Of a stretch of DNA of 34,206 nucleotides, positions 15,886 to 24,223 are shown piece after piece. Origin of the DNA: Caballeronia udeis (GTDB lineage: Bacteria > Pseudomonadota > Gammaproteobacteria > Burkholderiales > Burkholderiaceae); NCBI RefSeq assembly GCF_001544555.2, contig NZ_FCOK02000096.1, positions 1 to 34,206 on the forward strand. The letters are read 5' to 3'. Under the pieces are notes generated by a model. It saw nothing but the letters and a program-made list of their open reading frames with translations, made no database searches and had not been told where the DNA came from. Position 1 is the first letter of the stretch. Each line of letters opens with the position of its first letter. A program made the translations under genes and the position numbers.

Positions 15886-17211
15886 TTACTGCGACGTATT
15901 TTTCATCCGGTATTCAGCGCTGCGCGCATGCGCCTGCAGGCCTTCGCCATACGCCAGCTCGGCTGCAATCTCGCCGAGCGTCTGCGCGCCTTCCGCGCTG
16001 ACTTCAATCACGCTGGAGCGCTTCAGGAAGTCGTACACACCCAGCGGCGATGAGAACCGCGCGGTGCGCGACGTCGGCAACACGTGGTTCGGTCCCGCGC
16101 AGTAATCGCCGAGACTTTCGCTCGTGTAGCGGCCAAGGAAGATAGCGCCCGCATGACGGATCTGCGCCGCCCAGTGATGCGGATCGAGCGCGGAAATTTC
16201 GAGGTGTTCCGGCGCGATGTCGTTGGCGATCGCGCAGGCTTCGTTCATGTCCGCGACCTTGATCAGCGCGCCGCGGTCTTCGAGCGAGCGCTGGATCACG
16301 TCGCGACGGGGCAACGTGGGCAGCAATTCGTTGATTGCGTCTTCCACGCGCTGGATGAACGCGGCGTCCGGGCACAGCAGGATGGATTGCGCGAGTTCGT
16401 CGTGTTCGGCTTGCGAGAACAGGTCCATCGCGACCCAGCGCGGGTCCGTGGTGGCGTCGCAAATGATCAGGATTTCCGATGGTCCCGCGATCATGTCGAT
16501 ACCGACCGTGCCGAACACGCGCCGTTTTGCCGATGCCACGTACGCGTTGCCCGGGCCGCAGATTTTATCGACGGCAGGAATGGACTGCGTGCCGTAGGCC
16601 AGCGCGCCGATTGCCTGCGCGCCGCCAATGGTGAACACGCGATCCACGCCGCCCAGCAACGCGGCTGCGAGCACCAGCGGATTTTTCACGCCGTCCGGCG
16701 TGGGCACGACCATCACGATTTCCTTCACGCCGGCAACGCGCGCGGGAATCGCGTTCATCAGCACCGACGACGGATACGCCGCCTTGCCGCCCGGCACGTA
16801 GATACCGGCGCGATCCAGCGGCGTGACTTTCTGGCCGAGCACCGTGCCGTCAGCTTCCGTGTACTGCCAGCTATGACTGCCGCACTCGATCCGCTGTTTC
16901 TCGTGATACCCGCGCACGCGCGCCGCCGCTGCTTCCAGCGCGGCGCGGCGTTTCGGTTCGAGCCCTTCGAGCGCCGCTTCCATTTCGGCCGCCGGCAATT
17001 CCAGCGATGCGACGCTTTCGGCCTTCAGCCGGTCAAACTTGTTCGTGTAGTCCAGGACGGCGTCGTCGCCACGCTTTTTGACATCGGCGAGAATCTGCGC
17101 GACCGAGCGCTCAATGGCTTCGTCCTCGCTCGCCTCGAACGCGAGCACCGCGTGCAGCGCCGTGTGAAAACCGTTGGCGCTGGAATCGAGTTTGCGAATC
17201 TTGATAGACAT
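15886..17211 (-). CDS. hisD: Histidinol dehydrogenase
   Basis: HisD makes the last two oxidations, histidinol to histidine, with NAD and zinc. The 441-residue product has the family blocks YVPGGKAAYPSSVLM (about 137-151), GPGNAYV (about 221-227), GPSEIL (about 243-248) and the catalytic E-H pair in IAPEHLEI near residue 335. Length is normal (about 430-440). The long reading frame on the opposite strand is a codon-bias shadow. It lies 42 nt after hisG. Confidence 0.97.
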   Translation of the reverse strand: MSIKIRKLDSSANGFHTALHAVLAFEASEDEAIERSVAQILADVKKRGDDAVLDYTNKFDRLKAESVASLELPAAEMEAALEGLEPKRRAALEAAAARVRGYHEKQRIECGSHSWQYTEADGTVLGQKVTPLDRAGIYVPGGKAAYPSSVLMNAIPARVAGVKEIVMVVPTPDGVKNPLVLAAALLGGVDRVFTIGGAQAIGALAYGTQSIPAVDKICGPGNAYVASAKRRVFGTVGIDMIAGPSEILIICDATTDPRWVAMDLFSQAEHDELAQSILLCPDAAFIQRVEDAINELLPTLPRRDVIQRSLEDRGALIKVADMNEACAIANDIAPEHLEISALDPHHWAAQIRHAGAIFLGRYTSESLGDYCAGPNHVLPTSRTARFSSPLGVYDFLKRSSVIEVSAEGAQTLGEIAAELAYGEGLQAHARSAEYRMKNTSQ

Positions 17212-17253
17212 GCTGGTATCCGTTTGTTTGCCCTGCTCTGCCCTACTCTACTT

Positions 17254-17946
17254 TTACGCGCCGGCCGATGCGCGTTCGAACGCATCGAGATACGGCTTCA
17301 ACGCAGCGCGCTTCAACTTCAGCGCGGCCTGATTGACGACCAGACGCGACGATATTTCCATGATTTCTTCGACTTCGACCAAATCATTCGCACGCAAGGT
17401 ATTACCTGAACTGACCAGGTCGACAATGGCGTCGGCCAGACCGACCAGCGGCGCCAGTTCCATTGATCCATACAGCTTGATCAGATCGACGTGAACGCCC
17501 TTCGCCGCGAAATGCTCACGTGCCACTTCAACATATTTTGTCGCGACGCGCAGCCGGGCGCCTTGCCGCACTGCAGTGTCGTAATCGAAGCCGTTTTTCA
17601 CCGCCACCGACATCCGGCAGCGCGCAATATTCAGATCGATCGGCTGATACAACCCACCGCCGCCATGCTCGATCAGCACGTCCTTGCCCGCCACGCCGAA
17701 GTCGGCTGCGCCGTATTCGACGTAGGTCGGGACATCGGTTGCACGCACGATGATCACGCGCAAATTCGGATTCGTGGTCGGCAAGATCAGCTTGCGCGAC
17801 GTTTCGGGATCCTCGGTCACCTCCACGCCGGCTGCGGCGAGCAGCGGCAGGGTTTCATCGAAAATACGTCCCTTCGATAACGCCAGCGTCAACATTGCGC
17901 TGGACGGCACAGAACCCAGCGACCGGGAAGTTTGCAGCGAACTCAT
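17254..17946 (-). CDS. hisG: ATP phosphoribosyltransferase, short form
   Basis: HisG condenses ATP with PRPP, the first and regulated step of histidine synthesis. The 230-residue product has LALSKGR near residue 20, YVEYGAADFGVAGKD near 75-89 and the PRPP-loop region IVDLVSSGNTL near 170. It lacks the C-terminal ACT-like regulatory domain of the ~300-residue long form; short HisG acts as a hetero-octamer with HisZ, which is not in this window. Start at ATG 17946, where GGAGG lies about 7 nt upstream and the ATG overlaps the murA stop as ATGA; the alternative ATG at 17895 would fit homologue length but lacks that signal. Confidence 0.94.
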   Translation of the reverse strand: MSSLQTSRSLGSVPSSAMLTLALSKGRIFDETLPLLAAAGVEVTEDPETSRKLILPTTNPNLRVIIVRATDVPTYVEYGAADFGVAGKDVLIEHGGGGLYQPIDLNIARCRMSVAVKNGFDYDTAVRQGARLRVATKYVEVAREHFAAKGVHVDLIKLYGSMELAPLVGLADAIVDLVSSGNTLRANDLVEVEEIMEISSRLVVNQAALKLKRAALKPYLDAFERASAGA

Positions 17947-19211
17947 TGCTCGCCTCCGCTACCCTTGATGCGCCGCACGTTCGCGCCAACCGCCGTGAGT
18001 TTGCTTTCCATACGGTCGTACCCGCGATCGAGGTGATAAATACGATCAATCAGCGTTTCACCGTCCGCGCACATGGCCGCAATCACCAGGCTCGCCGATG
18101 CCCGCAGGTCAGTCGCCATCACCTTGGCGCCCGACAATTTCTGTACGCCGGTCACCAGCGCCGTGTTGCCGTCAATGGTGATGCTCGCGCCGAGCCGGTT
18201 CAGTTCCTGCACGTGCATGAAACGGTTTTCGAAGATGGTTTCCACCGCCTGCGACGTACCGGTCGCGAGCGTGTTGAGCGCCATGAACTGCGCCTGCATG
18301 TCGGTGGGGAACGCCGGATATTCCGATGTACGGAAGCTGACCGCGCTCGGACGTTTGCTCATCCGCACGCGAATCCAGTTCTCGCCTTCTTCAACAGATA
18401 CACCCGCTTCGTGCAGCTTTTCAATCACAGCTTCGAGCAACGAGGGATTCACGTTTCGCAATGTCACGTCGCCGCCGGTCGCCGCGACCGCACACAGGAA
18501 CGTGCCTGCTTCAATACGATCCGGCACGACCGAATGACGCGCGCCGTGCAACTTGTCGACACCTTGAATCACCAGCCGGTCCGACCCGATCCCATCGATC
18601 TTCGCGCCCATCGCGACAAGCAGATTCGCGAGATCGCTGACTTCCGGCTCGCGCGCCGCGTTTTCGATAACCGTTTCGCCTTCCGCCAGCACCGCCGCCA
18701 TCAGCAGGTTTTCCGTGCCGGTGACCGTGATCATGTCGGTGACAATACGCGCGCCCTTAAGCCGCTTCGCCCGCGCTTCAATGAAGCCGTGTTCGATCGT
18801 GATCTCGGCGCCCATCGCCTGCAAGCCCTTGATGTGCTGATCGACGGGACGCGCGCCGATCGCGCAGCCACCCGGCAACGACACCTTCGCTTCGCCGAAA
18901 CGCGCAAGCAGCGGCCCGAGCACGAGGATCGACGCCCGCATGGTCTTGACCATTTCATAGGGCGCTACAAGATTGTCGACCTTCGATGCATTCAGCCAGA
19001 CCTTTCCGTCCGCTGATTCGGAACGCAGCCCCATCTGGTTGAGCAATTTGAGCATCGTGCGCACATCTTGCAGGTTGGGCACGTTCTCCAGGTGGACATC
19101 GTCAGCCGTGAGCAAGCTGGCGCAAAGAATGGGCAACGCCGCATTCTTCGCACCCGATACAACGATTTCGCCCGAGAGCTTCGCGCCCCCGACAATCACG
19201 AGTTTATCCAT
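17943..19211 (-). CDS. murA: UDP-N-acetylglucosamine 1-carboxyvinyltransferase
   Basis: MurA adds enolpyruvate to UDP-GlcNAc, the first committed step of peptidoglycan synthesis and the fosfomycin target. From ATG 19211 the product is 422 residues with K22 and N23 in SGAKNAALPI, the catalytic loop cysteine C116 in GGCAIGARPVDQH (the fosfomycin-sensitive Cys type) and the EPSP-synthase-like repeats. GAAGGA lies 9 nt before this start. The open frame continues 25 codons upstream to 19286, and some Burkholderia entries use such a longer start; the shorter one matches E. coli. It overlaps hisG. Confidence 0.96.
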   Translation of the reverse strand: MDKLVIVGGAKLSGEIVVSGAKNAALPILCASLLTADDVHLENVPNLQDVRTMLKLLNQMGLRSESADGKVWLNASKVDNLVAPYEMVKTMRASILVLGPLLARFGEAKVSLPGGCAIGARPVDQHIKGLQAMGAEITIEHGFIEARAKRLKGARIVTDMITVTGTENLLMAAVLAEGETVIENAAREPEVSDLANLLVAMGAKIDGIGSDRLVIQGVDKLHGARHSVVPDRIEAGTFLCAVAATGGDVTLRNVNPSLLEAVIEKLHEAGVSVEEGENWIRVRMSKRPSAVSFRTSEYPAFPTDMQAQFMALNTLATGTSQAVETIFENRFMHVQELNRLGASITIDGNTALVTGVQKLSGAKVMATDLRASASLVIAAMCADGETLIDRIYHLDRGYDRMESKLTAVGANVRRIKGSGGEQ

Positions 19212-19342
19212 GCTTGGCGTTCCTTCTACGGAGCTTCCTGCTGCGGCGCCGTTATCGGCGTCGCGGTTGTCTTGAGTGAATCGCACTAAATTTTCAGCCA
19301 GTCGGTTACGGGTGATGCGTGGACGTTAAATGTGAAGAACGC

Positions 19343-19582
19343 TCAGACGGGTTTCCACTCGGCCGGGGTCAGCGTTTTCATGCTCAGCGCGTGGATTTCC
19401 GCGCGCATGCGGTCGCCGAGCGCTGCGTAGACGAGTTGATGGCGCGCGATAGGCCGCTTGCCTTCGAATGCGTCGCTCACGATGGTCGCGAAGAAATGCT
19501 GGCCGTCGCCTTCTACTTCGACATGCTGGCAAGCGAGGCCGCCAGCAATGTATTCCTTCACTTGTTCCGGAGTCGGCAACAT
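19343..19582 (-). CDS. ibaG: BolA-family protein, IbaG/YrbA type
   Basis: BolA-like proteins bind monothiol glutaredoxins and [2Fe-2S] clusters; IbaG is the member linked to acid response and envelope homeostasis. The 79-residue product carries VEVEGDGQHF (about 21-30), with H29 a likely ligand, and KRPIARHQLVYAAL (about 42-55), the BolA signature helix. Start at ATG 19582 behind AGGAG with 6 nt spacing. Its place just before murA matches the E. coli order mlaFEDCB-ibaG-murA, although here an exporter pair intervenes after mlaB. Confidence 0.92.
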   Translation of the reverse strand: MLPTPEQVKEYIAGGLACQHVEVEGDGQHFFATIVSDAFEGKRPIARHQLVYAALGDRMRAEIHALSMKTLTPAEWKPV

Positions 19583-19648
19583 GGAAGTCTCCTGAAAATT
19601 AAGCGAACTGATTAGTGACTTAACCGCTGACGCTCTCACTTACGTCCA

Positions 19649-20404
19649 TCAATGACGCAGTTTGTAACCGCTTGCCAGCAAGCGCATGGCGATCACCGCC
19701 AGAACGATGAAAAACCCGCCGACAATGCCAAGGCTCACGAGCGGATTGATGTCGGACATGCCGAAGAAGCCGTAGCGGAAACCGTCGATCATGTAGAAGA
19801 ACGGATTCAGCCGCGACACTTCGCGCCAGACTGGCGGCAGCGTATGAGTGGAGTAAAACACGCCCGACAGGAAAGTCAGCGGCATGATCAAAAAGTTCTG
19901 GAATGCCGCAAGCTGGTCGAATTTATCGGCCCAGACGCCGGCGATCAATCCGAGCGTTCCTAGAATTGCAGAGCCGAGGATCGCAAAGCCGAGAATGTAG
20001 AACGGCGCCGCGAAGCTCATGGGAATGAACCACACCGTGACGATAAACACGCCGAAGCCGACCGCAATCCCGCGCACGACGGACGCGAGCACATACGCGA
20101 AATACATTTCCCAGTGAGAGAGCGGCGGCAGCAGCACGAACACCAGGTTGCCCGTGATCTTCGACTGGATCAGCGACGACGAACTGTTCGCGAACGCGTT
20201 CTGCAACACGCTCATCATCACGAGGCCCGGCACGAGGAAGCTTGTATAGGCCACGCCGGGATAAACCTCGACGTGATTCGTCAGCGCGTGCCCGAAGATC
20301 ATCAGGTACAAAAGCGCCGTGATGACCGGCGCAAGCACCGTTTGAAACGCAACCTTGTAGAAGCGCAGGATTTCTTTGTAGAACAGGGTGCGAAAGCCGC
20401 TCAT
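19649..20404 (-). CDS. ABC-2 type exporter permease (YadH-like)
   Basis: The 251-residue product is an ABC-2 permease with about six hydrophobic segments (roughly 20-40, 55-75, 105-130, 137-160, 170-190 and 225-245) and the amphipathic ABC-2 start FRTLFYKEILRFYK. The motif MPLTFLSGVFYS (about 173-184) is typical of this group. Its ATG overlaps the stop of the ATPase gene as ATGA, so the pair is translationally coupled and surely forms one transporter. The substrate is unknown; position between mlaB and ibaG-murA suggests an envelope lipid or polymer, which is inference. Confidence 0.9.
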   Translation of the reverse strand: MSGFRTLFYKEILRFYKVAFQTVLAPVITALLYLMIFGHALTNHVEVYPGVAYTSFLVPGLVMMSVLQNAFANSSSSLIQSKITGNLVFVLLPPLSHWEMYFAYVLASVVRGIAVGFGVFIVTVWFIPMSFAAPFYILGFAILGSAILGTLGLIAGVWADKFDQLAAFQNFLIMPLTFLSGVFYSTHTLPPVWREVSRLNPFFYMIDGFRYGFFGMSDINPLVSLGIVGGFFIVLAVIAMRLLASGYKLRH

Positions 20405-21327
20405 GAAAGACCCTCGATCACTTCCGGCTCGTTCATCACCTGCACGAACACGTCCTCCAGATCCGCCTTGCGCACATCGATTTCATCGAACGTGCAGCCC
20501 GCCGCGCGGCATTTCGCCAGAATCGGCTCGACATCGTCGTAACTTGCAAGCCGCAGCAAATGATTGGTCCCGGAGGCTGCGCGCGGATCGACTTCCAGCG
20601 CGCGCAACTCAGCGGGCAATACGCCCTGCGTAAAACGCAACGAAAGCTGCATTCCGGCGAAGCGCTGCAACAGTGTGCTGGTCCGCTCAAGTGCAACGAC
20701 TTCACCGCGACGCAACATGGCGAGCCGGTCGCACAGCGCCTCGGCTTCTTCAAGATAGTGCGTGGTCAGCACAATGGTGTGGCCTTCGCGATTCAACCGG
20801 GAGATGAACTTCCAGAGGGTCTGGCGCAATTCGACATCGACGCCCGCGGTCGGCTCGTCGAGCACGATCACCGGCGGCTTGTGGACCAGCGCCTGGGCCA
20901 CCAGCACACGACGTTTCATGCCGCCTGACAGTGCGCGCGTGTTGACGTCGGCTTTCTCCGTGAGATCGAGATTGGCCATGATTTCGTCGATCCAGTCATC
21001 GTTTTTGCGCAGGCCGAAATAGCCGGACTGGATGCGCAGCGACTCGCGGACGGTGAAAAACGGATCGAAGACGAGCTCCTGCGGCACGACGCCCAGCGAG
21101 CGGCGCGCCTGGCGAAAGTCCGTGATCACGTCGTGGCCGAGCACGGAAATGGATCCGCTATCGGCGCGCGCGAGACCCGCAAGGATGCTGATGAGGGTGG
21201 TTTTACCGGCACCGTTGGGGCCGAGCAGGCCGAAAAACTCGCCTTCTTCGACGACGAGGTTCACGCCTTTGAGCGCTTGCAGCTCTTTGTAGCGCTTCTT
21301 GACGTTGCGTATTTCTATGGCTGACAT
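20401..21327 (-). CDS. ABC exporter ATP-binding protein (YadG-like)
   Basis: The 308-residue ATPase has Walker A GPNGAGKTT (36-44), Q-loop near 83, signature LSGGMKRR (133-140), Walker B VIVLDEP (153-159) and the switch His in LTTHYLEEAE. A C-terminal region of about 90 residues follows the nucleotide domain, as in drug-exporter (CcmA/YadG) ATPases. It overlaps the permease gene by ATGA. A TATAAT box on the minus strand lies about 100 nt upstream, so it may start its own transcript. Confidence 0.92.
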   Translation of the reverse strand: MSAIEIRNVKKRYKELQALKGVNLVVEEGEFFGLLGPNGAGKTTLISILAGLARADSGSISVLGHDVITDFRQARRSLGVVPQELVFDPFFTVRESLRIQSGYFGLRKNDDWIDEIMANLDLTEKADVNTRALSGGMKRRVLVAQALVHKPPVIVLDEPTAGVDVELRQTLWKFISRLNREGHTIVLTTHYLEEAEALCDRLAMLRRGEVVALERTSTLLQRFAGMQLSLRFTQGVLPAELRALEVDPRAASGTNHLLRLASYDDVEPILAKCRAAGCTFDEIDVRKADLEDVFVQVMNEPEVIEGLS

Positions 21328-21426
21328 GACAGTGCGCGCGCCGGCGGGGGCTGCGCCTCGATGTGTGCGGATCGGAACCGGCCTTTACAAAAATGAAAGG
21401 CAGACAGCGGGCCGAAAAAACGGTTG

Positions 21427-21432
21427 ATTATA
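21427..21432 (-). promoter_or_regulatory. Possible -10 box upstream of the ABC exporter ATPase
   Basis: A perfect TATAAT on the minus strand lies in the 214-nt gap between mlaB and the ATPase gene; the start site would be near 21420, giving a leader of about 93 nt. The region 17 nt upstream (GCTAAG) is a poor -35, so the call rests on the -10 alone. Confidence 0.4.
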
Positions 21433-21541
21433 GGCCAAACGCGGCAGAGCTTAGCCGCTAGCGAGTCCAGAACAACCCTGCCAACCCTGCGAGGCACGTT
21501 CGATCGATATCGAAACGCGCCGATGATTCAGCAGGACAGGG

Positions 21542-21811
21542 TCAATGTCGGAAGGTGAGGAGCGTATCTACGCCATAGGCTTGCGCGAGACTGGCAAGCC
21601 CGGAGGGAAGGTTGACGACGGTGAGCGCCGCACCGCGTGCCGCTGCCGCGCGTTGCCACGCGAGCAGCACGGCGAGCGCCGACGAATCGAATTGTTTGAG
21701 CGACGCGCAATCCACTTCGGTCGCGCCCGCTGCAATCCGCGACAAACCCGCGTCGAGCGCACTTCGTGCGCTCTCGTGCGTGAGCGTCGCGGCGGTTTCG
21801 AAGCGACTCAC
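21542..21811 (-). CDS. mlaB: STAS-domain protein MlaB
   Basis: MlaB is the small cytosolic STAS protein that binds the ATPase MlaF and stabilises the Mla phospholipid transporter. The 89-residue product is a bare STAS domain; the motif FDSSALAVLLAW (about 41-52) contains the conserved Ser/Thr at the start of the key helix. It begins with GTG at 21811, overlapping the mlaC stop as GTGA. The gap after it (214 nt) is the largest near this end of the mla genes, so the mla block proper may stop here. Confidence 0.88.
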   Translation of the reverse strand: MSRFETAATLTHESARSALDAGLSRIAAGATEVDCASLKQFDSSALAVLLAWQRAAAARGAALTVVNLPSGLASLAQAYGVDTLLTFRH

Positions 21812-22437
21812 GATGTCTTGCCGCTCGCCAGTTGCTGGTTACGCTGCGTGAGGAACTGCAGCAGCCCGTCCACGCCGTGTTGCTGGATCTGCTCGTTGAA
21901 CTGCTGCTGATAAGCCTGGATCAGCCACGCGCCAAGCACGTTGATGTCATAGACCTTCCAGCCCTGCGGCGTCTTGTACAGGCGGTAGTCGAGTTCGATC
22001 GGCGAACCGTTGTTCAACACAACCGAACGCACCACCACGTCTGTGTCGCTAGGATCGGCACGGAACGGCTTGTACTGGACCTGTTGATCACGAACCTGCG
22101 CCAGCGCACCCGAATACGTACGGATCAGCAGCATCTTGAACTGCTCGACGATGTCCTTCTGCTGCTGCGGCGTGGCCGTATTCCAGTTGCGTCCCATGAC
22201 GAGACGCGTGGTCCGCGTGAAGTCCGTGTAGGGCAGGATCTTCTCGTTCACCAGTTCCGTGATGCGCGTGATGTTGCCCGACTGGATCTGCTTGTCAGAC
22301 TTGATCTGGTCGAGCACTTGCGACGTGACTGTCTTGACCAGCCCGTCGGGGGTGGACATGTCGGCGGCCTGCGCGAACGCACCGCTACAAAACGCCATCA
22401 GCAAAGCAAACAGGGGAAGTAGAAATAGTTTTTTCAT
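21808..22437 (-). CDS. mlaC: Periplasmic phospholipid-binding protein MlaC
   Basis: MlaC shuttles phospholipids between MlaA at the outer membrane and MlaFEDB at the inner membrane. The 209-residue product has a Sec signal peptide (KKLFLLPLFALLMAF, cleavage near AFAQA at about 22) and the family blocks YTDFTRTTRLVMGRNW (about 75-90) and GWKVYDINVLGAWLI (about 158-172). The gap to mlaA is 122 nt, with an A+T-rich stretch near 22530 that I could not resolve into a promoter. It is coupled to mlaB. Confidence 0.94.
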   Translation of the reverse strand: MKKLFLLPLFALLMAFCSGAFAQAADMSTPDGLVKTVTSQVLDQIKSDKQIQSGNITRITELVNEKILPYTDFTRTTRLVMGRNWNTATPQQQKDIVEQFKMLLIRTYSGALAQVRDQQVQYKPFRADPSDTDVVVRSVVLNNGSPIELDYRLYKTPQGWKVYDINVLGAWLIQAYQQQFNEQIQQHGVDGLLQFLTQRNQQLASGKTS

Positions 22438-22559
22438 TACGGGCTCTGCAAAAAAAGTGGCCTGAGTTTGAGCGCGGTGTTCAGCATGAGTTCATCTCGC
22501 GCCCTCTATTCATCGGTCACAACACTTTCGTTATATTACCGGGCCGCCATTATCCACGC

Positions 22560-23459
22560 TTATCGCAGCCTGAACGACGGGAATGACGGGACCCGCGGCG
22601 GCACCATTTGGTCCGGCCGCACCGAAGTCGCGCCCGGTTCGCTCGCAGCCGCCGCACCGGAAGCCGCTTCGGATCCTGACGCGGCTGCAGCTGCGGAAGC
22701 AGGCTCCGCGCCCGCTGCCGCGCCGCCGCCTACATCTTCGTACTTCGGCAGCGATTCACTGCTTGCGCTCGCGCTGTTGTCGCCGCCAATAAGATACTGG
22801 CGGCGCTGCAGATACGCGTTGCGCACAAACGAATACTTGTCGAGCGCGGCCCCGGACAGCACATCACCTGCGCCAAGCAGGTTGGCCCGCGTGTTGACCA
22901 GTTGCACACCGAACAACGTGGTGCGGAACCAGGTCGGGTCCACGTAGCTCGTCACACTGCCGAAATAATCGACAACCGTACCCGCCGTATCCCGCACCGT
23001 GCTGGGTCCCAGCAACGGCAGCACCACATACGGACCCGCCGGCACGCCGTAATGGCCAAGCGTCAAGCCGAAGTCCTGCGTGTGTTTCGGCAGCCCGGCA
23101 ACGCTCGCTATGTCGAACAAGCCCGCCACACCGAAGATCGAGTTCATCACGACGCGCATGATGTCCGACACGCCGTCGGCAATCTTCAACTGCACCAGGT
23201 TGTTCGCGGCCGTATAAATATCGCCGATGTTGCCAAAGAAATTCGTGACGCTGTCGCGCACCGGCTGCGGCGTAACGTACACGTAACCCTTCGCAATCGG
23301 CTTGAGCGCGACCTCATCGATCTTGTCATTGATCTTGAACATCGTCCGGTTGTAACTCTCGAACGGATCGCCCTTGGTCGGCGTCGTGACAGTTGCGCAC
23401 CCGGCAAGCGCCGCCACTGCGATCATCACAGCCACGCTGTTTACGCGCATTGCCTGCAT
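22560..23459 (-). CDS. mlaA: Outer-membrane lipoprotein MlaA (VacJ)
   Basis: MlaA is the outer-membrane partner that removes mislocalised phospholipids from the outer leaflet. The 299-residue product has a lipoprotein signal ending in LAGC with lipidated C21, then DPFESYNRTMFKIND and the core MlaA blocks (GLPKHTQDFGLTLGHYGV, LGPSTVRD). The core ends near residue 225; the last ~70 residues are Ala-, Ser-, Glu- and Pro-rich and look disordered. Start at ATG 23459 behind AAGGAG with 8 nt spacing. In E. coli mlaA is unlinked, whereas here it lies between mlaD and mlaC. Confidence 0.95.
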   Translation of the reverse strand: MQAMRVNSVAVMIAVAALAGCATVTTPTKGDPFESYNRTMFKINDKIDEVALKPIAKGYVYVTPQPVRDSVTNFFGNIGDIYTAANNLVQLKIADGVSDIMRVVMNSIFGVAGLFDIASVAGLPKHTQDFGLTLGHYGVPAGPYVVLPLLGPSTVRDTAGTVVDYFGSVTSYVDPTWFRTTLFGVQLVNTRANLLGAGDVLSGAALDKYSFVRNAYLQRRQYLIGGDNSASASSESLPKYEDVGGGAAAGAEPASAAAAASGSEAASGAAAASEPGATSVRPDQMVPPRVPSFPSFRLR

Positions 23460-23556
23460 TTCTTTTTCTCCTTATTGATGCTACCCCGAAGGCAGGCCCG
23501 TACTGCGAGATCGGCCCGCCTTCGACTGCCTGGAATCTGGATTTGCCCGGCCCGCC

Positions 23557-24111
23557 TCATTGAGCGGCCGCGCTCGCGCCCATCGCGCTCGCTGCACCCG
23601 GGAAAGCCGGTGCGGCAGGCGTGGCGGGCGTTGCCGGGCTTTTTGATGCACCCGAATCCGCCGCCTTGTTGTACAGGAATTGCCCGATCAGATTCTCGAG
23701 AACCACCGCCGACTGCGTCATCGAAATGGTGTCGCCGGCCTTGAGCATCTGGTCGTCGCCGCCCGGCTCCAGGCCGATGTACTGCTCGCCGAGCAAGCCC
23801 GACGTCAGGATCTTCGCGGACGAATCCTTCGGAAACTGATACTGCTTGTCGATATCGATCGTGACCAACGCCTGATAGGTGTTCTGATCAAAGCCGATCG
23901 AATCCACGCGGCCCACCGTCACCCCAGCACTCTTGACCGGCGCACGCGGCTTCAGCCCGCCAATATTGTCGAATTTCAGCTTGACCGCGTAGGTCGGCTG
24001 AAACGACAGCGAACTCATGTTGCCCGCCTTCAATGCAAGGAATAACAGCGCAATGAAGCCCAGCACCACGAAGAGGCCGACCCAAAAGTCGAGAGCAGCA
24101 GTCTTTTTCAT
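23557..24111 (-). CDS. mlaD: MCE-domain protein MlaD
   Basis: MlaD is the inner-membrane-anchored substrate-binding ring of the Mla transporter. The 184-residue product has one N-terminal membrane helix (about 8-28), the MCE domain with FDNIGGLKPRAPVKSAGV (about 47-64) and LLGEQYIGLEPGG (about 106-118), then a helical region. After about residue 155 there is an Ala-, Pro- and Ser-rich tail. It follows mlaE by 112 nt, a gap that holds a strong perfect hairpin. Confidence 0.94.
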   Translation of the reverse strand: MKKTAALDFWVGLFVVLGFIALLFLALKAGNMSSLSFQPTYAVKLKFDNIGGLKPRAPVKSAGVTVGRVDSIGFDQNTYQALVTIDIDKQYQFPKDSSAKILTSGLLGEQYIGLEPGGDDQMLKAGDTISMTQSAVVLENLIGQFLYNKAADSGASKSPATPATPAAPAFPGAASAMGASAAAQ

Positions 24112-24144
24112 CGTCTTCCCAAAGAATCTTGTCGCAGTTTTTTG

Positions 24145-24167
24145 TGTGAAGGACCGTGTCCTTCACA
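24145..24167. repeat. Perfect 10-bp inverted repeat between mlaE and mlaD
   Basis: TGTGAAGGAC (24145-24154) and GTCCTTCACA (24158-24167) are perfect complements with a 3-nt loop. It lies in the 112-nt mlaE-mlaD gap. On the minus strand the stem is followed by CAAAAAACTG, not by T residues, so it is not a classical terminator for the mla transcript. On the plus strand the T run lies before the stem. An RNA-processing or protein-binding role is possible. Confidence 0.55.
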
Positions 24168-24223
24168 ACATCCACGAACCGGTGAGCAGAATCGCCCCGC
24201 AAAGAGCGTCCCGGCCGGAGTAG

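Noticed and set aside
16084..17409. A 441-codon plus-strand reading frame opposite hisD
   Set aside because: It mirrors hisD codon positions, has biased Arg/His/Phe composition and no motif; hisD on the other strand is certain.
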